64,000 bases of DNA from NCBI GenBank assembly GCA_002720055.1, contig PBGH01000014.1:1-64000 (forward strand), given 5' to 3'. Of the stretch, positions 16,467 through 25,413 are shown one piece after another; positions within the stretch are counted from its first letter, which is position 1, and each line of letters starts with the position of its first letter. A program made the position numbers and the translations under genes. The notes below the pieces were generated by a model. It did no database searches. It was not told where the DNA came from and saw only the letters and a program-made list of their open reading frames with translations. Source of the DNA: Methanobacteriota archaeon. GTDB lineage: Archaea; Thermoplasmatota; Poseidoniia; Poseidoniales; Thalassarchaeaceae.

Positions 16467-19400
16467 TTATTGAATCCTAATCCTCTTGGATCTGAGTTTC
16501 GAGACTCCCCTATCCTTCCAATTGAATGCCCTGTAACCCATAAATCCTAGGAATACGATGGACGCCACAATTGCCCCCCATGCTTCCGTACTCAGAGGCC
16601 TCCCTGGGTCCTTGCTCCAAACTCCGAATCCATCTTCTCCCAATTCACCATCAAACTCGTCCAGAATACCATCGTTGTCGTCGTCCAAATCATAGTAGTC
16701 TACAGTGCCGTCTCCGTCGGTGTCTACAGCGGTTTCTGAGGAGGGTATTTGTGGGCCACCCCCACTATCAGTCTCTATTATCCCAATATCATCCCCTGGA
16801 AGTACTTTCACAGGGCATCCTAATTCATTTCCAGGGAGTGCGATGAGTTCGATCATATTGTCCATAGAGGGATTAATCCCGGCCTCATAGGGACACTCGT
16901 CAGTGTTGTCTCCAATTCCATCAGAGTCGGAGTCCTGCCATTCCGTTGAATCGTTGGGGAAAAGGTCCCTATTGTCACCTATATTGTCCCCGTCTGTATC
17001 GTTCCATTCTGAAGGATCAAGGCTGAATACATCAACAGTGTCATTGTAACCATCATTGTCGTCATCGGTATCATTCTGATCGCCTATGCTGTCTCCATCT
17101 GTATCATACCAATTGTACTCATCAAGAGGGAATGCATCTCCTAGGGGGAGTGCGATACAGTCTGATAGCCCATCATCATCCAAATCGGGCGGGCTCCCTT
17201 CATAGGAATCCTTTGGGTCATCGCAAAGGCCATCATTATCGTCGTCTGGATCAGCATTATCGCCGAACGTGTCACCATCAAAGTCAGACCATTCCTCCGG
17301 GTTATCGGGGAATACATCGAACCAATCAGATCTGCCATCTCCATCATCGTCGCCGTCGGCATTGTCCCCTATGCCGTCCCCGTCGCCATCCTTCCACTCC
17401 GCTTGATTGTTCGGGAAGGCATCCTCAGTATCGTTGAAACCATCATTGTCGTCATCTAGGTCTATACTGTCAGGGATATTATCTCCATCAGAGTCAGCAG
17501 AAATATTCGGATCCAACCAGTCGAAATCTTGGGTATTGGGGACCCCATCGTTATCTGCATCGCTATCAAATTGATCTGGGATCTTATCCCCGTCGAAATC
17601 ATCCATACAATTATCGAAGTTTGTCGAACCCAGGTTCAGAGTAGATTGTCCATCGGGACAAGCAGCCTGGGTCACTGCTTCGAACTCTGAAACATAGAAC
17701 CCTAGAGAGGCTAGAGTGCAAGTAGCCTGCCCCTTCAGACTAGAGAAAGTACCTCGAGTACAACCGCTCTGGTCCAGTTCTCCCGAATGTGGAACGTGGA
17801 AACCTCTGTCAGCTAGAATGCATGAGGTCTGCGAAGAATTAGGCTGGTAAGTTCCGGGAGAACATGGGAGCTGTTCCTTCGATCCATGCCCCAGATCTAT
17901 CACGGTAGGTGAGTGCCTGTTAGTAGTAGTACCATCTCCTACTTGGCCTTTCGAGTTGATTCCCCAGCACTGCAGACTGGCGTCAGTTAGAATAGCACAT
18001 GAATGCCTATGTCCCACAGAAATTGAAAGAACTTCGTGATCTAGAACTAAGGTTTTTGGAAGGTGCCAGCCTCCAGATATTGGCGTACCATCACCTATCT
18101 GCCCATATGCGTTGTCCCCCCAGCAAGACATCTCTCCAGAGTCGAATAGTGCGCATGAATGGAAGAGGCCAACTTGGATGTCTGTTGGGGATTGAGTAGA
18201 GTCAAGTGGTACTGGCATCGGAATTCCCGCCCTCGTAGTTCCTCCGTTTCCAAGTTGCCCATACGAGTTGTATCCCCAACAGTACATTGACCCGTCGTTC
18301 ATGCCAACACAGGAATGGAATGCTCCAGAATCAACAGTCACTGCACTGCTATTGCTCGGAATTTCGATATCTACTGGACTCAACTTATCACTAAATGAAC
18401 CATCACCCAATTGGCCGTGCCAGTTGTCACCCCAGCATCTCAATGACCTATCTGCCATTATAGCACAGGTATGGTAGGAACCAGAGGAGACTTCATGCAC
18501 TCCCGCATCACCCAATGGTACACTTATCGGGGTGTGCCTCTCTGAACGACTTCCATCACCAAGCTGCCCGTTGCTATTATCGCCCCAGCACATGAGGCTC
18601 GTATCCTCCATAGCCGCACATGTGTGGGATTCTCCAGCTGATATGCTGAGAGCAACTCCTCCACCAAGATCAGCACTAACTGCAGTCAGCCTTTCCAAAG
18701 TAGTCCCATCTCCTAGCTGGCCGAACTCATTCGACCCCCAACATCGGACAGAACCGTCGTCCATTAGTGCACAGGAGTGGTATGATCCAGAGCTGATTTC
18801 GGACACTGTTCTACCCAACGGCATGATTGCCTTTTCGGGTTGATGATGATCTGTTCTGGTCCCGTCCCCTAGCTGCCCGTTGCTATTCTCCCCCCAACAG
18901 CTAACGGATCCATCGTCAAGAATCGCACAACTGTGAAGTGCGCCCGAGGAAACCTGCGTGAGCACTGGGACACTGTGCCCAGCCTCAGCCCAGTCGCAGG
19001 CATCTGCCGAGGTTCTACCGTACTCGTCATTATATTTTCCTGCAGGACATGGCGTACCTTCTGATGCCCCAGGATCCGAAACGAAGTATCCTGGTCTGGC
19101 ATCTTCGCAGGAGGTCTGGGCAGTGAGCTCTTGGAATTCCCCAGGAGAACAGGGGGACTGATCGGTAGCCCCGTAGGTGTCGGTGTAATGGCCGGGGGTT
19201 GTTGGTGTCATTACGGTACTTCCAAGTGTGCTGACGTAGTAACCAGGGGTAGCTTGCCTGCAAGTGAAACGCCCATATTCTCCCGTACCACAACTAGCAG
19301 CAACCGTGGGATTCGCGTCATCACTGTCCAAACCTACAGGGAAGCCATCCCCATCCATATCCGAGGCTACATTCACTTCGAAGATATTCAAATCTCCGTT

Positions 19401-22400
19401 ATCGTTCCAGTCTCTTTCAGAGGATTCAACATATGACCACCTTGGAATTTCGAATTCTTCCGGTGAACTACCAATTGAAAGAACTCCATCGGAGCCAGAA
19501 CCACCCCAGCACCTCGCTAGGTCATTTGTCGCTACCACGCATGTATAAGACCCCCCGGAAGCTAGAGAAAGAGCACCGAGATTCAGCCCCAGATCTATTG
19601 CAGTAATCGAGGTCACTTGGCTAGATGTACTCCCGTCCCCAACTTGACCCTCCGAACTCCCCCCCCAACAGTGAAGCATCCTAGTGGTGTCAACTGCGCA
19701 TGTTTGTTTTGCCCCAATTTCTAGTGTCGTAATCCCAGTAAGAATCGCTGAGACAGAATTGGCATCATTTTGCTGATTTGTCCCACCATCACCCAATTGA
19801 CCGAATGAGTTGTCACCCCAGCATTTCAAGCTCTTACTGGTGCTCGAGTAGATTACGCATGTGTGGGCACCTCCAGCCGAAACTGCCACCGCATCTCCGC
19901 CGACAGTAATGCTGACTGGCGAGCTCTTGTCTGATGGCGCAGAGCCATCCCCAAGCTGTCCATTTTCGTTATTGCCCCAGCAATGTAGTGAGGAGTCGCT
20001 TAGAACTGCGCATGTGTGACCTGCACCAGCTGACATGCCCAATACAGTTTCCGGGAGAGTTATCGATACCGGATTCGCGCTATCATCGAAACTGTTGTCG
20101 CCAAGTTGCCCACCGTCATTGGCCCCCCAGCATTCCATACTCGCGTCGTTGAGTATGGCGCAAGAATGCGCACCTCCCGATGAGATTTGAACAGGAACTC
20201 CAGAAAGACCGTCAACATACACGGGCACATTAGAGTCATCTTCACTTCCATCTCCTAGCTGGCCGAACTCATTCGACCCCCAGCACACCAGCTCGCCATT
20301 ATCCAACACGGCACAGGTGTGATCATGTCCTGCACTAACTGAAACTGCGGTTCTACCGGTCGGTAGAGATACCTCGGTCATCGTGAGCCTGTCTATTGTC
20401 GTCCCGTCCCCTAGCTGCCCATTGCTATTATCGCCCCAGCACTGAAGGGAGCTATCATCAAGAATTGCGCAGATGTGGTTTCCTCCAACACTCATCGTGG
20501 TCTCAGTGAAAATAGAACCTGCTTGGAAGCCTGGGCTGACTAATCCATCGGAAACTGGATGCCTCATGTCAGTGATGACTCCTTCATTGGATGCTAGGTA
20601 GTACTTTTGAGCGGAGTCGATTACCTGAACCCCGGTTACGATAACCTCCCAATCTCCAGCTTCAGGAGTCCCATCTACAGTTATTCCAACTAAATTGTTT
20701 ACAGCATCGTTAGAGTAGGTCTCTATCACCCCGCTAGGGCTCTTCAACATGATGTCCAGATCATTACGAAGTTGGGATGTAGTAAGGGGGGAGTTGGGGG
20801 GGTCATTCCATGCTAGGACTATTCTGAATTGCTCAATCCCAGAGTCTGGGATAGTGAGCTTGAATGAATGACTTTCATCAGTAGCAATTTCAATACCTTC
20901 CGTGAACCCGCTTCCAATCACCGACTGGAGGTCAACCCTACCCCATCCTTCGTGGTTATTTGGCGCCTTCTCCACGGCTCCGTTCTCACCATCCCCACCT
21001 GAGTTGTACTGCCCCAATAGGTCATGTGCTCCCGCGGCCATTATCGCCTTTATCAGCGCAGAGTCAGGGCAGTCACTGCTTGGGGGATTTTGCAGGAGAT
21101 GACAGTCATAAGCCCCAATATTGTTCAGATACTCTAGAACCAAGGCAATTGATCCTGCTGTAATCGGGGTTGCCATGGACGTACCATATTTGTGGGTGTA
21201 CATCCCTCCTGACAAATCATAACCAACCCGCTCGTCCGCCTCGCTAGATCTAGTGGATATTATCCAGGTACCTGGAGCGACTAAGTCTGGTTTTATTCGA
21301 CCATCGGCAGTAGGGCCCCGATTCGAGAATGCAGCTATACCCTCGGGATCATCCGCTCCGGTATCTGTAAAAATCGGACTCTGACTCCACTTCTCATCAG
21401 TATGGGGGTGGGGGCACTCACCAGAAGCAGCAGGGTAACCCCCAAACGTGCAGAAATTCCTGTAAGGTATGGAATATAGGTCCAGAGCATATCGGAAGTT
21501 CTCGGAAGCTCCAATGGAGAGTATATTCTTTGCAGTAGCTTGCCTATTGTGTGCTCCAAGATTTATTTCCCCATCCTTGCCACTGCTACAAGTTAGCTGA
21601 TCGAACGAGTTGTAGGAGCAGTCCATAGCATCATTGCCCATGGCAAATAGTATTGTAAGATCCTCGAAGTCGTTGGCTTCTGTATCGAGTTCCAGACTAG
21701 CTGAACTGTAGTAATTCCAGCATTGCGAGCCGCTACAACCGCTTGTAGAGTCGGGACCAGTGCCCCAAGAGTTTGTGTGTATCCTCGCTCCTGCATTGTG
21801 CGCCTCAGTTAGAAAGGTCTCGTAAGAGGGGGGACAAAGCCTGGAACCGCCGCAAGTCCCTCCTTCTGCATATACTCCTTGCATGAACAGGTGAGCATCC
21901 GGAGCCACCCCACTGTGATCGCTGCCATCGACTCCGTCAGTATCAGAGTTTGCTCCATTGCCAAGGACCGAACCAGCCACGTGCGTACCGTGCCCATTGG
22001 GATCATTTGGCCCGTCAGTGCAGGTAGTGCAAGTGTAGGAAGACATCCCAATGATTCTACCCGCGAAGTCTGAGTGTATTTCGCTGTTTACCGAGCTGCA
22101 GTGCGCCAGGCTGTTACACTCAACTCCAGTGTCAAGTCCAGAGTCCATTACCCCAACTATAATTCCTTCACCTGTCAGTGATCCACCATTAGAGACCATG
22201 TTTGATACATCTCCTACCCAATCAGCATCAATCAAATCGGCCGCCGCCTCATTGTCTAGTTGGGATGGATAACTAGGCTCTATCCACTCAACGAAGCTTT
22301 CGGAAATCAGTAATTTAACTTCCTTGTCGTTGACTAGAACATCTGCTACCCTTTCAGAACGATAGTCTAGAACCTCCACTCCAGTCTCAATAAGATCTCT

Positions 22401-23006
22401 GAGAAGGTTATTTCCAGAAAGAACCAAAGTCATAACAAACTTTTCTCCAAGCATGATTGCCCCGTTTGGAGTCCCATTAAGGGCACCTACGACGTCTGGA
22501 GCAATTTTGTCGGATGGATCGAGCCTAAATGCTCCGACAACCCCTACGTCATGCAATTGATATGGAGTTAGCTTTGGAACATCACAGTGAAAACCATGCG
22601 GTGCAACGAATGTCTGACACTCCATCCCCAGAGCTTCAAGGTCTCCTTTCCAATCCGATGGGATCGGGTAGTCATGTGCCAGAACATGCCAACCAAGAAT
22701 CGTCGACTCTCCAGTTCTTTTACTCCAGTCTAGAATAGGCAGGTATGTCGCATCTCTGTTAAAGAGGAACGCCTTTCCAAAATTTTGTTTGTCAGTTACC
22801 CAACCATGGGATTCGTCTTCTAAATCGGGGAGCGCAAAGGTGGAAAAATCAGTATCGTCCACAACCTTCGAACTCTTCGAGGAAACACTAGAATCAAGCT
22901 CCCGGGAGCTTATTTGTGTCTGTGAAATGGACAGTAATAGTGGCAAAATCATTATGGCGACGAGGAAAATTGAGAGCCCCCTCCCCACCGCGTTGCCACT
23001 GGACAT
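16467..23006 (-). CDS. giant surface subtilase with two RCC1 propellers and calcium-binding stalk
   Basis: This 2179-residue exported protein starts with a signal peptide (hydrophobic residues about 11-28). The S8 peptidase domain has Asp288 in VMDSGLDTG, His339 in GHGTHVAG and Ser610 in GTSMATP. A beta-sandwich region follows to about 830. Two blocks of seven RCC1-like repeats (about 837-1190 and 1349-1705) each repeat a pattern ending in CWG-N--GQLGDG, and each block is followed by Cys-containing GCC2/ephrin-receptor-like segments. Asp-rich thrombospondin type 3 repeats (about 1805-2110) form a likely calcium-stiffened stalk, ending in one membrane helix (about 2139-2162) and a basic tail. 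It is therefore a cell-anchored extracellular protease; the propellers probably bind substrate, partner or surface. Repeated blocks make internal assembly error conceivable. Confidence 0.93.
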   Translation of the reverse strand: MSSGNAVGRGLSIFLVAIMILPLLLSISQTQISSRELDSSVSSKSSKVVDDTDFSTFALPDLEDESHGWVTDKQNFGKAFLFNRDATYLPILDWSKRTGESTILGWHVLAHDYPIPSDWKGDLEALGMECQTFVAPHGFHCDVPKLTPYQLHDVGVVGAFRLDPSDKIAPDVVGALNGTPNGAIMLGEKFVMTLVLSGNNLLRDLIETGVEVLDYRSERVADVLVNDKEVKLLISESFVEWIEPSYPSQLDNEAAADLIDADWVGDVSNMVSNGGSLTGEGIIVGVMDSGLDTGVECNSLAHCSSVNSEIHSDFAGRIIGMSSYTCTTCTDGPNDPNGHGTHVAGSVLGNGANSDTDGVDGSDHSGVAPDAHLFMQGVYAEGGTCGGSRLCPPSYETFLTEAHNAGARIHTNSWGTGPDSTSGCSGSQCWNYYSSASLELDTEANDFEDLTILFAMGNDAMDCSYNSFDQLTCSSGKDGEINLGAHNRQATAKNILSIGASENFRYALDLYSIPYRNFCTFGGYPAASGECPHPHTDEKWSQSPIFTDTGADDPEGIAAFSNRGPTADGRIKPDLVAPGTWIISTRSSEADERVGYDLSGGMYTHKYGTSMATPITAGSIALVLEYLNNIGAYDCHLLQNPPSSDCPDSALIKAIMAAGAHDLLGQYNSGGDGENGAVEKAPNNHEGWGRVDLQSVIGSGFTEGIEIATDESHSFKLTIPDSGIEQFRIVLAWNDPPNSPLTTSQLRNDLDIMLKSPSGVIETYSNDAVNNLVGITVDGTPEAGDWEVIVTGVQVIDSAQKYYLASNEGVITDMRHPVSDGLVSPGFQAGSIFTETTMSVGGNHICAILDDSSLQCWGDNSNGQLGDGTTIDRLTMTEVSLPTGRTAVSVSAGHDHTCAVLDNGELVCWGSNEFGQLGDGSEDDSNVPVYVDGLSGVPVQISSGGAHSCAILNDASMECWGANDGGQLGDNSFDDSANPVSITLPETVLGMSAGAGHTCAVLSDSSLHCWGNNENGQLGDGSAPSDKSSPVSITVGGDAVAVSAGGAHTCVIYSSTSKSLKCWGDNSFGQLGDGGTNQQNDANSVSAILTGITTLEIGAKQTCAVDTTRMLHCWGGSSEGQVGDGSTSSQVTSITAIDLGLNLGALSLASGGSYTCVVATNDLARCWGGSGSDGVLSIGSSPEEFEIPRWSYVESSERDWNDNGDLNIFEVNVASDMDGDGFPVGLDSDDANPTVAASCGTGEYGRFTCRQATPGYYVSTLGSTVMTPTTPGHYTDTYGATDQSPCSPGEFQELTAQTSCEDARPGYFVSDPGASEGTPCPAGKYNDEYGRTSADACDWAEAGHSVPVLTQVSSGALHSCAILDDGSVSCWGENSNGQLGDGTRTDHHQPEKAIMPLGRTVSEISSGSYHSCALMDDGSVRCWGSNEFGQLGDGTTLERLTAVSADLGGGVALSISAGESHTCAAMEDTSLMCWGDNSNGQLGDGSRSERHTPISVPLGDAGVHEVSSGSYHTCAIMADRSLRCWGDNWHGQLGDGSFSDKLSPVDIEIPSNSSAVTVDSGAFHSCVGMNDGSMYCWGYNSYGQLGNGGTTRAGIPMPVPLDSTQSPTDIQVGLFHSCALFDSGEMSCWGDNAYGQIGDGTPISGGWHLPKTLVLDHEVLSISVGHRHSCAILTDASLQCWGINSKGQVGDGTTTNRHSPTVIDLGHGSKEQLPCSPGTYQPNSSQTSCILADRGFHVPHSGELDQSGCTRGTFSSLKGQATCTLASLGFYVSEFEAVTQAACPDGQSTLNLGSTNFDNCMDDFDGDKIPDQFDSDADNDGVPNTQDFDWLDPNISADSDGDNIPDSIDLDDDNDGFNDTEDAFPNNQAEWKDGDGDGIGDNADGDDDGDGRSDWFDVFPDNPEEWSDFDGDTFGDNADPDDDNDGLCDDPKDSYEGSPPDLDDDGLSDCIALPLGDAFPLDEYNWYDTDGDSIGDQNDTDDDNDGYNDTVDVFSLDPSEWNDTDGDNIGDNRDLFPNDSTEWQDSDSDGIGDNTDECPYEAGINPSMDNMIELIALPGNELGCPVKVLPGDDIGIIETDSGGGPQIPSSETAVDTDGDGTVDYYDLDDDNDGILDEFDGELGEDGFGVWSKDPGRPLSTEAWGAIVASIVFLGFMGYRAFNWKDRGVSKLRSKRIRIQ
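16680..17600 (-). repeat. thrombospondin type 3-like Asp-rich coding repeats
   Basis: Within the giant protease gene, short units reading DxDxDGxxDxxD recur, many followed by a longer spacer such as VFPDNPEEWSD or AFPNNQAEWKD. Each unit resembles a calcium-binding loop. The DNA repeats only loosely and is coding throughout, so it is protein-level repetition and not a CRISPR or satellite. Confidence 0.85.
17890..18960 (-). repeat. second block of seven RCC1-like coding repeats
   Basis: Seven units of roughly 50 codons each carry an H-x-CA or HSC start and a CWG-xNxxGQxGDG end. Seven units make one closed beta-propeller by analogy with RCC1. Each unit has one Cys near its start and one in CWG, spaced to allow a disulphide within the blade. 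Confidence 0.85.
19440..20500 (-). repeat. first block of seven RCC1-like coding repeats
   Basis: Seven units with the same pattern as the second block (for example HICAIL then LQCWGDNSNGQLGDG) are encoded here. The last unit is degenerate (CWGGSGSDGVLS). The two blocks are separated by about 160 codons of Cys-containing GCC2-like sequence. Confidence 0.85.
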
Positions 23007-23008
23007 AA

Positions 23009-23029
23009 TCCTCCTACTATGTAGGAGGA
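23009..23029 (-). promoter_or_regulatory. hairpin covering the Shine-Dalgarno of the giant protease
   Basis: A perfect 9-bp inverted repeat, TCCTCCTAC / GTAGGAGGA with a 3-base loop, sits immediately before the protease ATG. On the mRNA the downstream arm contains AGGAGGA, the likely ribosome binding site, and the upstream arm is its exact complement. If the transcript includes both arms, the site would be masked. It could alternatively be a protein-binding dyad in DNA. Confidence 0.5.
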
Positions 23030-23169
23030 CATTAAAATTGCCTTATGCTTCATCTAATTTATTCGGACAAATATCAGGTTTTTCTATTAAAAAAAATGAG
23101 TTTTCCAGTTTGGAAAATATTGAGCTAAATGACAAATTAAACAAATACTTGAACCGACCCTAAGGTGCT

Positions 23170-25335
23170 ATGGCTGATGGCGACATCGATGATTATTCCA
23201 GACATGTCTCCCAAGATCTACACGAAGAATCAGAGGATATCGAAGCTAAGGATCAAACTGACATAGAGTTGGATAGAATCAGAAATAGACGAGAAAATCC
23301 AGGTAATCGCTTCTTAGTCAACACAATAGTTCCTCAGACTTTCGACGATGCGACCCTTGTATTCGGAGCAGTTTCAGGATTAGTATTCTTTGGACTAATT
23401 ACCCTAGCCTCATCGGGTTTGATAATAGGCGACTCAATAGTGGTTGACGAGACTCTTTCGGGAACGCCATTGGATACTTCTGATTGTGTAGATAGAAGAG
23501 GCGAAGTCTGGATTCAGACATGGGTAAATCATGACCAAGAATTAAAGATAATTTCCCATAATATTCCTGACGATTCTCCCGCAGCTCTTTTCGTAGGATA
23601 TCAAAATGAATCCGCTTCTGAAAATACTTTTCTTCTTCTATCAGGAGGAATGGGGGATATTTCAGAAATTCTCGATGGAGATAATTTTGTTGAAGGTGAA
23701 TATCACATTTCAGTAACTTTGGTCATTTCATCTAACAAATCAAACGACTGGCAAAGTCTCACTCAGGATGAGCTTGAGAACATATATATCGGCAAAAATG
23801 AGCTTGGCCAAATAGTAACAAAGGATTTGCGCATTGAGATAAAGACCGTCAAGTCATCTTCACTTTTTGGTTCCGGTGAGCCTCACACCAAGATGGAAAA
23901 AATTGACGAAGAGATGAGGACCTGTATGACAATTCAGGACTTTGGTGCTTGGGGATGGGTTCTAATGGGTGCGGAATGGGTCGGAGGGAGGGAGACTGCC
24001 ATGCTCACTGGTGGAAGTGCTGAGGTCCCACCTTGGTATATGGCGATAGTTTCTCTAGGAATGTCGGTATTCTTCCTCTGTGTACAATATCCCCTAATGC
24101 ATAGGTTATACCACAGAGAGGCCGACGATCTTCTTTCTAGTAAGCAAATGACCAGACTCATAGAACGAACCATTGAAAAATCATGCGAAAACATTCACGT
24201 TATTCCTGATTTAGATCAGATGAAAGTCCAGGACCGTGCAATCTCAGTAGATGTTTATCTCCCTTATAGGATTACAAAACGTACAATAGTTCCTCCCATT
24301 GAAGTGAAGGGTACGCTAATCAAGCATATCCTGAATGAGTTTCGAATTTTCGGAGAGATGAGGCCACTGCAAATCAAGACTGTCCGTCTTGAATCGGATA
24401 GTTCGGAAGAAGAAAACGCGGAATCGTCCATCGAACATAAAATGGATGAATCCTCAATTCAACTTTCTGAAGACTACAGCGAGTTTTTCTCGAATATAGG
24501 TCAGTTTGGAATGTTAGAGGAGAGGTTCAGAGAAAGTATGGCTAGATGGTTTAGGAAGCATGATGTGGCAGATTATGGATCGGCAATTATGGCGGATGAA
24601 GATACAGTTTTCGTAAGGGTGATTTCCAGGCCAGTAATGAGATTTGCTTACTTTTTATTTAAGCCAACTTATGAGCATCTTCAGGGCGAATTGAGGGACC
24701 ATTTGAGCGCAGAACTAAAAGATCTTCTTGACGATAGAATTCTTGTCGTCAGTGCGAGAAATGAAAAATCTACATTGGGCGATCGGGCGGTTGCCGGAAG
24801 AGTGGAACAAGGGGGTTCGGAAAGTCAGTGGCAACTTCCTACAATAAAGAAACAGGAACAAAGGGAAGATCTCTCAGGTGAGGCAATGGTGGCAAGAAGG
24901 GGTGGGATACCGGGGGCCCTCTTGCAGAACCCATTCATGGGTGACATTCTTTCCTCAGTAGAATACGTTGCACACAAGAATCGGTCAAGAATAGATAGGT
25001 ATGGTTTTTGGGGGTTGATTGTTTTCGTTTGGATACCATTCATGGCTAGCGGGGTACTAGTTGGAGCTATGCTGGGTTTGGTTGCCAGGATGAGATTCGA
25101 GAGGGTCTTAGCAGCCTGTTTCATAGGGGGGACTGCCGCTTCAATTACATGGGCTTATACTGCAAGAGGCATTATTGAAGTGATGGAGAGATACCATGCT
25201 GAAGCATTAATTCCATTTATTATCCTACTAGCAATAATTTTCACGTGGCTGAAAATTAGAGATAATAAGAGACATAGAAGGGAGGAGCTATTTAGAGACT
25301 CTATGGCATTCTTTGCCGGAGCCAGTGAGACTTGA
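23170..25335 (+). CDS. large membrane protein of unknown function with export-like C-terminal domain
   Basis: This 721-residue protein has an acidic cytoplasmic-looking N-terminus (about 1-55), a membrane helix at about 61-87, a likely external domain to about 285, a second helix at about 288-308, a large charged domain (about 315-605) and a C-terminal hydrophobic region (about 611-696). The C-terminal part, beginning DRYGFWGLIVFVWIPFMASGV, resembles PF06695-type putative small multidrug export proteins, but I would not assign transport from this alone. It is divergent from the giant protease and followed 54-80 bp later by the FtsX-type permease on the same strand, so the two may work together. 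Confidence 0.65.
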   Translation: MADGDIDDYSRHVSQDLHEESEDIEAKDQTDIELDRIRNRRENPGNRFLVNTIVPQTFDDATLVFGAVSGLVFFGLITLASSGLIIGDSIVVDETLSGTPLDTSDCVDRRGEVWIQTWVNHDQELKIISHNIPDDSPAALFVGYQNESASENTFLLLSGGMGDISEILDGDNFVEGEYHISVTLVISSNKSNDWQSLTQDELENIYIGKNELGQIVTKDLRIEIKTVKSSSLFGSGEPHTKMEKIDEEMRTCMTIQDFGAWGWVLMGAEWVGGRETAMLTGGSAEVPPWYMAIVSLGMSVFFLCVQYPLMHRLYHREADDLLSSKQMTRLIERTIEKSCENIHVIPDLDQMKVQDRAISVDVYLPYRITKRTIVPPIEVKGTLIKHILNEFRIFGEMRPLQIKTVRLESDSSEEENAESSIEHKMDESSIQLSEDYSEFFSNIGQFGMLEERFRESMARWFRKHDVADYGSAIMADEDTVFVRVISRPVMRFAYFLFKPTYEHLQGELRDHLSAELKDLLDDRILVVSARNEKSTLGDRAVAGRVEQGGSESQWQLPTIKKQEQREDLSGEAMVARRGGIPGALLQNPFMGDILSSVEYVAHKNRSRIDRYGFWGLIVFVWIPFMASGVLVGAMLGLVARMRFERVLAACFIGGTAASITWAYTARGIIEVMERYHAEALIPFIILLAIIFTWLKIRDNKRHRREELFRDSMAFFAGASET

Positions 25336-25413
25336 CCAAATCATCGGATCCCAACAAATACAGAAACAGAATGATTAGGTTAAATCTATATGCTTGGAGT
25401 AAAAGGTGGAGTC

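Noticed and set aside
16680..17600. Regularly spaced similar DNA segments that might suggest a CRISPR or tandem repeat
   Set aside because: They are coding, vary at the base level and translate to Asp-rich thrombospondin type 3 units within one open frame.
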